Below are positions 11,782 to 24,029 of a DNA stretch of 64,000 nt, one piece after another. This stretch comes from Sipunculus nudus (taxonomy: Eukaryota; Annelida; Sipuncula; Golfingiida; Sipunculidae). Each line of letters opens with the position of its first letter. Positions within the stretch are counted from its first letter, which is position 1. Made by a program: the position numbers and the translations under genes. The DNA is taken from contig CM049313.1 of NCBI GenBank assembly GCA_026874595.1, forward strand, positions 59,043,159 to 59,107,158. The letters run 5' to 3'. The notes beneath the pieces were generated by a model. That model ran no database searches, was not told the origin of the DNA, and was given only the letters and a program-made list of their open reading frames with translations.

Positions 11782-12689
11782 TTTACGAATTTTTTTCTCT
11801 ATTTTTTGAGACCTTTAAAATGTGAACAACTGTTAACAGGGCACAAATTGTAAAGACTGGACCTAGATTCTTCATTCTTTACACACTGAGAGACCTATGA
11901 AAAGTCTCCATGGAAACCAGAAATTAGGTCTCTGTTACCCATATCCTTCGAGCTATGGAGCCCCAAAGTACCCCCCAGAATAGTCAAAAATTTCATACAA
12001 AAACTTCAATATCTCATTAACTACGTTTTCATCACTGATGGTCATGATTTTTGGCATACATATTGATCATGAGATGTTTCATCAGTTTCTGCAGACTGGT
12101 GGCGCCACCTATATTTTTTTATTCTTTACGAATTGTTTTCTCTATTTTTGAGACCTTTAAAAATGTGAACATCTGTTAACACTGGGCACAAATCGTGAGG
12201 ACTGGACCTAGAATCTTCATTCTTGACACAGTGAGAGACCTATGAAAAGTCTCCACGGAAACATGAAATTAGGTCTCTGTTACCCATATCCTTTGAGCTA
12301 TGACACTCCAAAGTACAGCTCAGAATAATGGAAAATTTGATACAAAAGCTGAAGTATCTGAACAACTAATGCAGAGATCACCATAATTGTTTGCATGGAT
12401 ATTAATCATGGAGTGTTTCATCAGTTTTTGCAGACTGGTGGCACCACCTGTATTTGTTCAGGTTTTTTTACGAGACCTAATTCCAGGTTTCCAAGGAGAT
12501 TTTTCATGGACCTCTCTGGATGTAAAGTAAGAAGATTCCAAGTCCAGCGGTTACGTTTTGTGCCCTGTTAACGGACAGACGGCCGGACGGACGACAGACA
12601 AAAGGTGATCCCTATAGCTCAGATGACTTACAGTCAGCTGAACTAAAAATGATAATGCTTGGACTAGTGTTTCATGGATTTAAAGTCAA

Positions 12690-13410
12690 AAGATTTTGCA
12701 CCATATATGAAAACGAGAAATCAGAATTATTTTAATATGCACAATACTAAGTCATGTGGAAGCATCTGTCAGAAAACAATTCTATTAAATTTAATATTTA
12801 TTTCTGTAGCTGTAAGGAATCCTTGCATACTAGTATGTGAAAGATAGTGTTTTTATATATATGTAGTCTTGTGAAGGACAGCGGAGAAGACTGTTGAAAG
12901 TTGTTAAACACAGGGGGTGCCACCTGCAGGTTTAAAATCACATGATGGTCAAGTGATCAATAAGTCTACCAACATATATAACAAAATTCTGAAAACAATT
13001 CTATCAAGTATATTATTAATTATTCCTAGCTCAAAAGAATCCTTGCATATGATTTGAAGGCTTAAGTGTTCTTATTTACAGACTCGTCTGAAGGAGAGTG
13101 AAAAAAACATTTTTGGTTCACAGAAAGTCACTAAACAGAGGTGGTGCCACCTGAAGGTTATAATCATGTTTTTGTATGTGCTGAATGTCTGTAAAATTTG
13201 GTGGAGGATGCAGCAAGGGTTTTAGAAATATTTGATAAAAGAATGATTTAGGACTGATGCCAGATGGACATGTGGACCATTTTATAATTAGTCAATCATG
13301 TGCTAAATGTCTGAAAAATTTGCTGAAGGAAGCAGCAAGGGTTTCAGAAAAATTTTAAAAAGAATGGTTTAGGAATGATGGACATGTGGAATATTTATAA
13401 TTTGATTGCA
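12690..13410. repeat. Tandem repeats (about 230-bp units, then about 118-bp units)
   Basis: Two units run from 'AAACAATTCTAT' to GGTGCCACCTG (12697-12930 and about 12931-13165). Two shorter units, 'TGCTGAATGTCTG...GCAGCAAGGGTTT' and 'GGACATGTGGA', follow at about 13178-13290 and 13296-13400. The sequence is non-coding. Confidence 0.65.
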
Positions 13411-13430
13411 CAAGCATGCAGAACCAGGCA

Positions 13431-15860
13431 CTTTTGTACAAATTAACCTCAAATTATCAATTTGCAAAGGCAGGGAAATCCTCAATGTGAAACATGCACA
13501 GTCAACATAATCTTGATAAATGCATAAATAAAGGGAATTATATGTTTTCCTGAGGATTGAATAATACAGATTAGATACAGTAATAATAATAACCTTAAGT
13601 CACTCACAGGCTGAAACAAAATTCAACACACTGGTACTTTTTAAACATTTATTTAATGATCAAAGAGTTCATCACATATTTATAATAGTCGTAACCATAA
13701 TGAGCACCCCTGATAAACAGGGGTTACATGTTGACGGAATTGAGTATTAAGTACAGTGCTTGTTTTACTAGGGAAAAAATCCAAATGAAGTTCATCTGTT
13801 AAATGACCAAACACTGGTCTTGTCTTGACAGCCTGTGTTAACAAAATATGTAAAAAATATTTTAAGCCCAGTGTTATCAGTTTATAACATAACAGTGCAA
13901 ACAGTGATGTGTCCAATCCAAAATACATGCAAGACCCAATATTGTAGCTAAATTACACTTTTTAACAACAGGCATGCTTAATTGACTGGAACATCGATTC
14001 AATATCAAGAGTATTTGCTCACTATAATTTCATGCAGAGTATCCCTGCAACAAAGATTCTCAAGTGCTACCTGGTTTTAAATATGCATGTAGTACTGTAT
14101 TGTCGGAATTGCAGATATAATTACAGATATAACTCTCTATTAAATAGGCATCTGAGCTGTTAACCCATTCAGAAATTTACACTGAAGACACCCATCCCAC
14201 CACCCTATATACTTGTGAATAAAAATAGTGAAGATTCCTTAAAGCAAGAACACATTACAATAATCCAGGTTAATTCCAATGTGTAAAATAATATTCTCTG
14301 AGCATTACCCTAAACCCCCCCCCCCCCCCCATCAAAAAAAAAAATTTCATATCTAAGTCTTTACAAAACTTTGTGAATGAAGCTGAAAACAGACAAACCA
14401 TCAAACAGTGGAAAAAAATATATTACCTCCTGCCAGAGATATGATAACATCTATAATGTTTACCACTATAATTTTATTTTTTTCTAAAGACTTTAAGAGG
14501 TAATGTAACTATTTTATGATTTAAAGATGCATGAAATAAGCATAATTACTTTGTGATGCATGTAAGGTTTAGACCCAATTAGAATTAGCTATAGGAACAA
14601 TGGAGCCATATCATGTGGCTGATCAGTCATTTTTCTTTCTGAATTAACCATATGGAATCCATCCACTGGAGAGCATTATTTTGCTGTTAAATAACCGCCA
14701 TATTTGTCTGATATGCCTCTGAGGTAAATAAAGATAAGCTTTGGTACATTCTATAAAAATTATTAGGAAAAAACAGGTGGACATGGGTACTGAAAAGGAG
14801 TATAGTATTACTCCCCTCTATACTTTGGCCAAAGGTTTGATTGTTTGTGTACAATATTACATCAAATCTGTAAATACTCATGGATCCCACAATGTCCATT
14901 AACATTAATACTACTGAATAAAAAAATACTGGCTCTACGACTTTGCCACAGTGTATTTTTATTCTACTGAAACGCCACATGCAATGTAGTGGACTGATTG
15001 TTAGACTGTCAGCCTGGTTGATAATCCGTAAAAAAAAAATAATAATTTCCTACTTCTACCTACCAAATGCATTGTAATGTTGCTGGCCCTCCTTAATAGC
15101 CATAAAATCTAATTCAAATGTATCAAGCATTCTCAGTTTTTCAGAGATACAATGTGAAAACATGAATACAATGATGTCCCCTCAGGCTTGTGGGGAACTT
15201 TGGAAGTAAATATTAAAAAAGACAAGATCACAACCCTGGTTTGATATAACCAATTTACTCTTTAAATTTAAAAATTCTCCTTAAAGTATTGATGCACTGA
15301 CACATACACATTAAATTGTCTTTATCCAGAACATAACTGGGGATACATGACTCTACAGCCGATCTGCACACTGAAAAAAAATATATATTTCCCTGTGAAT
15401 GTTTTCACCAAGTTTAAAAAGCTATGCTGTATGGCAACCTGGGTTAGAGACTTTGCATTTGTGTTTTGACCTAAGTATGGAAATTCTGTAATCACATTGA
15501 TAAACACTATTACCTGATTTGACCTACCTATAGGTAAGCCACAAAACAGGAAAAAGGACATTTCATTGCCAGAGAGTTAATTTAACTCAATCCTGTTGCA
15601 GCATAATAAATGGACTCATATTTTGAGTATCAATCAGTAAGTATGTGACAAAAGTTGACCAGTACATCACAAGATAATTTGTGATTGTAGGTCACAACAG
15701 GACTTCTTATGACATGCACACTGGTGGCAGCAAATATCCTGATTCATTTTGCATTTGGTTGAAATATCAGCCATATCACAAGGTTTTAACATCAGAAAAC
15801 ATGAATATAACATTCACATAGCAGAAAACAAAACCAGACGACATGAGGTCAAGTGCTTGC
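13431..15860. other. Non-repetitive AT-rich sequence, possibly DET1 3' UTR
   Basis: Lacks clear repeats apart from 16 C at 14315-14330. An antisense AATAAA sits at its far end (13648-13653). If that is the DET1 cleavage signal, this block is a very long 3' UTR. Confidence 0.35.
13648..13653 (-). terminator. Candidate DET1 polyadenylation signal
   Basis: Read on the minus strand this is AATAAA, followed by GTGTGTTGAATTTTGTTTC, a suitable GU-rich downstream element. It lies 3.26 kb past the DET1 stop, and I found no good AATAAA closer than about 14950. A shorter 3' UTR using a variant hexamer is possible. Confidence 0.3.
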
Positions 15861-15869
15861 CTGAAATGA

Positions 15870-16800
15870 CGTTGAAATAGTCTGATGAACGAGCATTAGG
15901 AAGAAGACAAAGAAAATGAGCCATTGCTTGTGCAGACAGGACCAACATTGTCAAAGTTATGAGGGAAGTAAGATTTTGGCATGTTTGACCTTTGACCTAT
16001 TTAGACAATACACATAGAACTTCCAGAAATCTTTAAGACATACAGTTTATGTAAGTGACAAAGTGATTCCAGCAAAACTGAGGACTGAAGAATGATATAT
16101 GTGAGACGCATGAACCATCAAGCTGGAGAAATTGAGACAGCAGACAGACATATAGACAAAGTGATACAAGATTGAAACCAGATGATTTAACTAGGTTTTT
16201 GAGAAGACTCAGAAAAAAAAATAAGCTATAGTTTATGTATTTGAGGTTTTTAGTTTTGGATTTATGGCCAAAAAATAATATGTGGGGGAGGTTTGACTGC
16301 AGCGCCCCCTATTGGCCATTTCCGGAAAATGGAAAATATGTTGATATATTAGTGTAAGATTTAAGATGTACCAGTTTCAAAAGGATTCCTGTAAAACTGT
16401 GGCCTGCAGTATACTACAAGTAAGACGTAAGAACCAGGAAGTAGGTGAAATTGAGGACAACTGACAGTCAGACGCACATTCTACCAGAATGACACAAGAT
16501 CAATACCAGTCGACCAAACCTGGTTATGGAAAAGGCTGAGAGGAACAAATTGAGCCTAAGTTTGTAAAGACAGGACTAATAATGAAGAAGTTATGATAAA
16601 AATAAAACAAAAACCTTTTTTGATGACCTTGTTCTTTGACCTATATTGACCAAAAACAATAGGGTTCCAGTATTTTTGATTGTCTGACAGCTGTGCAAGT
16701 TTGAAAGCAATTGCTGCAAAATTGTGGCCTGTAGAGTCTTGACAATTAAACAAACATACACAGGTGACCAACATGCTTGCCGAAATCAAAGATTTCCAAC
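15870..16800. repeat. Three tandem units of about 320 bp downstream of DET1
   Basis: Equivalent blocks recur near 16050 (GTGATTCCAGCAAAACTGAG), 16375 (AGGATTCCTGTAAAACTGTG) and 16700 (GCAATTGCTGCAAAATTGTG). Flanking sequence 'TTTGACCTATnTnGAC' and 'AGTTATGA' is also repeated. The middle unit includes TGCAGCGCCCCCTATTGGCC, whose reverse complement resembles a CTCF site. The array ends about 110 bp from the DET1 stop codon. Confidence 0.65.
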
Positions 16801-16907
16801 TAGCAACAATGTATTTCAGTGGTTTTGTTCTGTGCTGACATTTCTTATTGTAATGAGCAGTGAACAGGCTAAATATAAAAATTTTTGTTAGTAATCTAGT
16901 CTCTTTG

Positions 16908-19900
16908 TTAATGCATCACATGCCTTATATGGAAATTTACTACATATTCTGCATTCGTTCTTTGAACACTAATGGCAAATGGTTCGATGGGGTGAAAGGT
17001 GAAGGCCACCAAACGACGAGCATTCGGAGGTGTGTTCCTTCCAAGCATTCCTGCATGAATGCGAAACTTGAGAAGTCCCGAGTCTCTGGCATAGAACCTG
17101 TAAAGAAATGAATTGATATTAGTACAGCTTTCTATGCAACAGATGTCTTCAGATTTAATTTTATGCATTTCTGTACATCATTTGGTAAGCCTGCTTTCTA
17201 TTGTACCTTTTAAATGGTACTGTAATGTCAAGGCTGCAATAAACAAGTAACCCATGGGTCATAACATCATGGTTTAGAGTAATATACAACTAGTGGCCCA
17301 TGGGCCATGACGCTCAGCTGAATTTAAGGAATGTTGAACAATGAGCAAAATGACTGCCAGAGTGCAAACAAATCATGAATTTTGTGAAGATTCCTTAGAA
17401 ATGGGTTTCAGTGGGCTTTTGGACAGATGACAACTTCATTTGAAGGTCTGGTTTATGAGAAAACTCTCCAAGATGGATTGACATGCCAAATTTCAGACCA
17501 ATACTTTGAACCATTCCTAAGATATGAGCAATTTTCACCCCAGAAAAATGTACAGATGGACACCACAGAAAAACAATTGCAGATGGCACCTCCAGTCTTG
17601 AGTACAACATGGAGGAGTCCAAAATATATGGACATGCACAATTTCAGGCCAATATGGCACACCACTCCTAAGAAAAGAGCAGTAATTTATTCTACGGAAC
17701 TGGGAAGGTAAGTGGCACCACCTGTCTGGTTTACGAGAAACTTTCCAAGATGGATGGATATGCCAAATTTCAGACCAATACCTTGAACCACTTCGGAGAT
17801 ATGAGCATTTTCCACCCAAAGCGCACGTATAGATAGACACCACCGGAAAATCATTTGTGCCCTGTTAACAGATGACAGCTTCTTTGAAGGTCTCAAAAAA
17901 AAAATTCATAAAAATTGGAAAAATACAGGTGGGGCCACCAGTTTGCAGGAACTGATGGAACACTCCATGATCAATATGCCTGCACAGAATCATGGAGATC
18001 AATGCAGGAGTTAATCAGATACTGTAGCTTTTGTATCAAATTTTTAATTATTCTGAGGGGTACTTAATACAAAGGATATGGGTAACAGAGACCTAATTTC
18101 ATGTTTTCACAGAGACTTTTCATGTAGCTCCCTTGATGTCAAGTAAGAAGAACCCAGGTCCAGCGGTTACGATTTGTGCCCTGATAACAGATGACAGCTT
18201 CTTTTAAGGTCTCAAAAATAAATAAATAAATTTGTAAAAATTGAAAAATACAGGTGGCTCCACAAGTTTGCAGGAACTGATGGAACATCCCATGATCAAT
18301 ATTCATGCAAAGAATCATGGTGATCAATGCAGTAGTTATTCAGATACTTGAGCTTTTGTATCAAATTTTGCATTATTCTGGGGGGCTCTTCGGACACCCA
18401 TAACTTGAAGGATATGGGTAACAGAGACCCAATAACAGGTTTTCAAGAAGATTTTTCATGGACCTCCCTAGATATTAAGTTTGAAGATGCAGGTGGTTAC
18501 GATTTGTGCCCTGTTAACAGATGACAGTTTCATTGCTGGTCTGAAAAAAAGAGAACAAAATTTGTAAAAATTGAAATAAATACATGTGGCGCCTTCAGTC
18601 TGCAGGAAGTGATGGAACATCCCATGATCAATATTCATGCAAAGGGTCATTTTTCATTATTCTGAGGGTACTTCAGAGCCCCATTGCTCGAAGGATATGG
18701 GTAACAGAGACCTAAATTCTGGTTTCAAAGGAGATTTTTCATGGACCCTCCCTGGATTTCAAGTTTGAAGATTCCAGATACAGTGGATACGATTTGTGCC
18801 CTGTTAACGGACGGACGGACGGCCAGACGGACGCTGGACAAAGGGTGATCGCTATATCTCAGATGACTTTTAGTCAGCTGAGTTAAAAAATAAGTATGGA
18901 AGGAGGGTTTGCACCTTTTGTTACTTATACTATTCATGTGAGAACTTATGAAAATATGAATGATCAAAGCAAGGTGACTCCAATGATACAATCAGATTGC
19001 ACTGCCTTTGGAGGGAAGCCTCACTTTTCAAATCCTGCAATTTTGGACATAAAATTGTACTGGTTATAACACAGATTTGTTATGACCTGCATAAATTCCA
19101 AAGACTGGTTGTCATAGGGTGATAAATTTCAATACTGGATATTTCAATGATAAGACAAAAATATAAATGTATACAAAGTTAACTTATAATTACAGATTAA
19201 ATATTGACACACCTCTGCTGCTTTTAAACACAAATTAACTACAAACCTGGTAGTATTTGTTGTTCTAATAAAAAAATAAAATTATTTCCTCAACAACAGA
19301 AGCAAATACATTCTATTTTTACATTTAAAGGGGCCCATTTACCTATCTGACCTTTATAAACTAAAAATAATCCCTTGAAGCTTTCATAAAAATAGGCAAG
19401 AAAACATGGATAAGACTTCACACAGGCTGCTTGTTTTGCTTATATCAACATGTTTATAAAATGTGGGGGCCCGCTAAAATAATCAAAACAAATTCAACAA
19501 GGGCATATGACAGCATGTCAGATAAGCCAGAGCTTTGCAAATGTGATATTGCAACCAGTGACCTTCCTGTCTCTGCATATATGCAACCTACTACATTAGG
19601 TTACAAGTTTTTCTTGTTTGTCAACATTGCTGTGTTTACAAACATGTTGTTGATAAAAAAGTTCACACATCCATTACATAGGCCTTATAAGAACTTTTAA
19701 CAACCAAAATTTACCTAATATCATAAATTCATACACAAGAGGAAGCCATAAATCACATAGATTCTTTTCAAAAGGTAGATGATATGGCACCTTTAAATTC
19801 TCACCTGATTGGATGATCTCCACAGGTTTTTGGTCGTTCCATCACAGACACCCATTTGTCATCATAACTGAACAAGCAAAGATCGAGGTAGGGGCTACTG

Positions 19901-21339
19901 CTGTACGATTGTGCACTGATTGGCAGCTGAGCAAGCAGGCGTTTAACAGCCTCAGTCTGTCCACCAAATTTAGCATTAATTATGGTCTGTTTAAAACGCT
20001 GATGGATCTGTCTTGCATTGACACTGTTTGAGGCTGAGCATGTAAATGGTGGCTCACACTGGAGGGTTGCATTGCGGAATAAATCACAGAAATTCTCAAA
20101 CAAGTTCAGGAGTTCATCTGATGTGTTCTCATACACAGAAATCACATGTGTAGAGAGCATGTTGTAGATTACAAAGAACGAAGGCTGGGAGTTAGGGTCA
20201 GCCACCCTAAGGGTCACCATGTCCTCACTAGCATACTTTATCAACAAGTGGTTTTCATCCAGAAGCTGTATCTTCCACATACGCAAGTTGCGGAACTGGT
20301 CAAAATACTGGTAGAATTTCATAAGAGGGCGGGGGTTACCTTCGATGTCTGATTCCCTGACAGCACGTCGATACAAGTACACAAGCAGTCGTTGTTTCAG
20401 AGAATTTATGCTGGTTTCTGACCATGGGTGCATTTCACTTGAGTTCCGTGGTACCCTGCGACCAGCCATAGATTGTCTAACCATTGACACAAGAAGTTCA
20501 TCATCCTCATAACAAAATCGGCCAATCGTCCTCACATCTATGAAACTCCCATCTGTTGTCACCTGAAATATATGTATTGTTTGCTGCTGGACTGACAGAA
20601 CAGCTAGTGTATTTTTGTACAAATATAGTCCTTGATTGTGAGATAGAAAAATCTTGTCGCAGTGGAAATGTCTACTATCACAACGCACACCAGTGGCAAC
20701 CTCTACAATATGCAGAGTGTAATCTTCTAGTGGGGACCTCGTATTTGGTGATACAGACTCATTATTTCTGTACATGTCAAAGAATTGCGGGTGGGGTTCC
20801 TCTGGCACATAAGCCGCTGACCCGACAATAACATATTTTCCGTCATCTGTGAAAAGGCTACACTCACGGTTTAAATGTTCCCCATTTGATGCTATTGGGG
20901 TGACACGTTTTAGTTGGAAGAACCTTTCAAAGAGTTTCGCTCGAATTTCAACTGACCGAGGATCATCTCCAATCCCAGTAAACTCTCTGTCCAAGCCAAG
21001 TAATAAATCTTCTGCTGCCGGGGTGCCACGGAACTCATAAATTTCAATCGATGTCTGATCTGCAGAAAAAGCTATGAAATATTTCCCACAAGGAGAGAAC
21101 TTCCTCAGGAAACATGGTGGTTTCTCCACATTGACTACAGTGAAATTAGGGAACACACAAGTGTGCAGTGCTCTTGCTCGGTTGAAGTGGGTGCCTGGTT
21201 TCCCAATATGGGACTCCCTGCTGATCAAACGATGTACAATATTCTGAGGTGGGATTTTTCTCGGTTTGATGCCAAATGGTTCAGATTCCCGTTCCTGGGA
21301 TGACCGGCCGATTTCTTCAAACCACTGTGTACTGCTCAT
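16908..21339 (-). CDS. DET1: DET1, de-etiolated homolog 1 (CRL4 ubiquitin-ligase component)
   Basis: Coding exon 1 is 21339-19805 and exon 2 is 17097-16908, both on the minus strand. They are joined AG|G across a 2707-bp GT-AG intron, giving 574 codons (human DET1 has 550). DET1 is a nuclear WD40-like propeller protein. It binds DDB1 and DDA1 and works with COP1 and UBE2E enzymes in CUL4-type ubiquitin ligases that target factors such as c-Jun. Diagnostic stretches are [121 protein letters not shown] and [19 protein letters not shown]. Exon 2 then encodes [20 protein letters not shown] and [19 protein letters not shown]. The start is the first ATG after an in-frame TGA at 21367-21369. The N-terminus is about 17 residues longer than human. 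The gene appears whole. Confidence 0.97.
17400..18890 (-). mobile_element. Hairpin-element copy in the DET1 intron, opposite orientation
   Basis: The right edge (18804-18890) reads, in reverse complement, TTTTTTAACTCAGCTGACT and then the CCGTC-rich stretch. It is the same terminus as the element at 10057-12649. Internally, units of about 310 bp ('GTGCCCTGTTAACAGATGACAG' is the landmark) recur near 17860, 18178, 18508 and 18798. Units of about 286 bp ('CCAAGATGGATnGA', 'CCAAATTTCAGACCAATAC') recur near 17470 and 17750. The opposite terminus is not clear. Confidence 0.65.
18891..19804. other. DET1 intron, remainder
   Basis: AT-rich sequence leading to the donor of DET1 coding exon 1 (GT at 19803-19804 on the minus strand). 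No other feature seen. Confidence 0.6.
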
Positions 21340-21410
21340 GTTAAGATGTTTAGATTCACCACCTGCTCATTGTTGAGGTTCCCCATCCCATCAACAAATT
21401 AACGAGCGTT
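21340..21410 (-). other. DET1: DET1 5' UTR segment with predicted splice acceptor
   Basis: On the minus strand a strong acceptor, GGTTTTTTTGCAAG, ends at 21411. That would make 21410 the first base of the coding exon's 5' UTR. A separate upstream non-coding exon is implied. The promoter at 27.8 kb is the nearest good candidate. Confidence 0.45.
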
Positions 21411-21411
21411 C

Positions 21412-23510
21412 TTGCAAAAAAACCAATGTCTCTAGTGCAAATGCAGTGTCAGTGACTTGCATTCTCTGTTGGTATTATTAATCAGCAATTTCCTGTAATA
21501 TGTTTTGAAACTGGCCCTCATCTTTTGTAATTATCATCAGTAATCATTCAGTTGAATTATATCTCTCCTTATATATATATTATGTATGTCGGAGAGTTTT
21601 AAAACAAACCTCCACTGTTTTTAATATCTATAGGTGTCTCAAAAGTCATTACCTATCAATATCATCCTCAGAAATGACTAGTACTCACATGTCTACAGAT
21701 GAAACATCAGCATCATAATATTTAGTCACTCAACAACTTTTAGTCATCACAAATTATCCTTGGATGTTCTTAAAACAGATATTTTTCATGAGTCAAAATC
21801 TGGTCACACGTTCAGAAATTACTCACAAAATCTGAAATATACACAAAATGGTGAGTCATCAAGTCTTTCCTTGGTAAGGCTACATGTATTCACATTCCAG
21901 CATTCACTGTATTACCACTATCTGGAATTGTATGGTAATTAAGAGCAATTTAAGTCCATTTTCATAGAAGATGCTCCCAACCAATTTTAATAGATCTCCC
22001 AGAGAAGTACATATACAATTGTTTTCCCGCCTTGGGCTGAACCTCACAATGAACCAGAGAGAAACATTGTTGGCACTTTAGTTCACAAAATATTCCTCTT
22101 AGCTAACAACTATTGCATACAGGTAAGAGATCTGCCCGCTCATGCATGCATGGCTGAACGTCTGAAGTCTGTGTGTGCCTGGCCACTGCTAGGTGCATGG
22201 TACAGGCTGGTACACATCTATCATTACCACTCTTTACACCATTGTACGCATTCTCTTGTGTTTACGATTCAGGGATCATCTTGGACTTCATTTGCTCTGA
22301 CAGCATGTAATGACCTACAATGATAAAAACACCTGTTAACCCATGCTTTTTACTTTGGTAGGTAATCATTCAGTTCCCATACTTAAGATTACATCAGGAA
22401 TCAATAAAAAAATTGTTTTGATCAAATGCATGTTAAACTCCATAAAGTAAACACCCATTTTAAACATAAAATTTTGACCACTTTAAATCTCTTAATGGTA
22501 CAGGATTTTAAGCAACCAGTAACTGCAAACTTCTTCAACTGTTGACTAATATCACACTACATGACAACATCTAAAAAACAATTTTATGTATTCCCTCTAA
22601 CCTAACATGTTCCTTTTAAATTTACATCGATTTTTTTTTTAATTCAATAAATATTTTTTAAATTTCATTTTTTAATCCATTGTCAGAGATTCAAAATAAC
22701 ATGGGATAATAATCACTGTAAACAGTGTAATTATTTCCACAGAAGTGCATTTATTTAAAAAATATTTCTTTGAAAAAATTGCAACATGTATTATACTAAT
22801 TCTTCTGCTCTGACCATGCATTAAATACAAAATCAACAAGGAATTAAGCATACATATACACATACATATAAAGCAAGATACACTATTTATCAGGCAAAAA
22901 TATGATCACATTTTTATGTTCCAAATTTATACTATTTGTGAATAAACAGGGCACCATTTTGTACAATTTAGGACAGCAAGATGAATTACTGACAATGTCT
23001 ATAAAGGAGAGTGTGTATTTTATTCTAAAACAGTATCTGCCATGTTTAGTATTCTTACAAAAGAGCTATCTTTAGTTGCTTGAGTGTATATTAAGGTGGG
23101 GATCTTATAGTTTGTGTGTAACTGGGTGATATATTCCTGAAAAATAACAGAAATACCAGATAAACATTCACAGAAAACTGCCATAACCTCACTTTCAAAA
23201 GTGTTAAATCACCTACCTATTACGTGTTATTCTTACATTAATATATAACAATGCCTACAGGCTTAATGTGAACCTGTGCAATCAGATATACTCCAGGTAT
23301 AATAATTCAATGCTGGACCATTACTTTTCAAGAACATGTGTAATATGTATATGAACAATGCAAGTACTAAACCCATTGAACGAGAAACAATTACACAAAC
23401 ATCACTGCTGAAATTCTGGCATGGGTGCACACAACACAAAAATGATTGTAGCTGGCACCGTCAGTCTTGTATACAATGTAGAGATATAAATATATGTCAA
23501 GGGAAATCTG
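21412..23510. other. DET1 upstream region, no feature seen
   Basis: Mostly AT-rich. A slightly more balanced block at about 22020-22330 has no motif set strong enough to call a promoter. Confidence 0.4.
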
Positions 23511-23514
23511 GAAA

Positions 23515-23680
23515 GATCCGGAATCCTCCTGGGAAAAATGAGAATTCTGATTTTTCTCAAGAAAAATGAGAATTCTGATTTTTCCTTGGAATAATGGGAA
23601 TTCCCATTTTTCCTGGGAAAACTGAGAATCATTTCACACTATGATTTGATTCTCATTTTCCCAGGAAGAATGAAGAATAG
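23515..23680. repeat. Short palindromic array built on GAGAATTCTGATTTTTC
   Basis: The block AAAAATGAGAATTCTGATTT occurs twice in tandem. Related GGGAATTCCCATTTTTCC and GATTCTCATTTTCCCAGG follow. Much of it is self-complementary and could form a cruciform or hairpin. Confidence 0.7.
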
Positions 23681-24029
23681 TAAAATTCTAAATATATGAT
23701 TGCAAACTAATACCCTTACAAGACTGTCATGAAGAAAAACAGTAAAAGTTTTGAGATACTGTGATGCATATGAAAAATTTACAGATGGACAGGCCAGTGC
23801 ACTTTAATCATTGTAACCCTGGTGGTAAAAACAAAATCTAAAATGTAGCATTGCAAAGCCAAGAATAAAATGAAATACAGAAAATTATAACATTCATCTA
23901 GTTAATGCACCATCTAAGAGGGGGGGGGGGTGCAGGGCAGAGGGGAAGCCTACTAGTGGTGGCCAAGCTGAGCCAAGGCAAGCTGCCTAGGGTGGGTTAC
24001 ATAATGCAAGTGAAGGCTGTACTACTAGG

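Larger units (their letters stand above)
10057..12649. mobile_element. Non-autonomous element with terminal inverted repeats of about 190 bp
   Basis: The left end TTTTTAGCTCAGCTGACT and the reverse complement of the right end, TTTTTAGTTCAGCTGACT, stay aligned for about 190 bp. They run through the CCGTC-rich stretch, GGGCACAAA and AACCGCTGGAC to CTCCTTGGAAACC. Each end also folds on itself (AGCTCAGCTGACT pairs with AAGTCATCTGAGCT). Inside are direct repeats of about 345 bp (GGGCACAAAT at about 10146, 11840 and 12185). The first is interrupted by a second element at 10409-11781. No transposase frame and no clear target-site duplication were seen. Confidence 0.75.

Noticed and set aside
16908-17168. 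A separate 86-codon gene
   Set aside because: Its second part is DET1 exon 2. The first 23 residues are intron sequence upstream of the acceptor at 17098.
3877-17270. Shared palindrome ACCCATGGGT at 3877-3890, 17250-17262 and 60610-60620 as a mobile-element end
   Set aside because: The first two share flanking CATGACCCATGGGT-ACTTGT and may be related, but no second end or unit could be defined.
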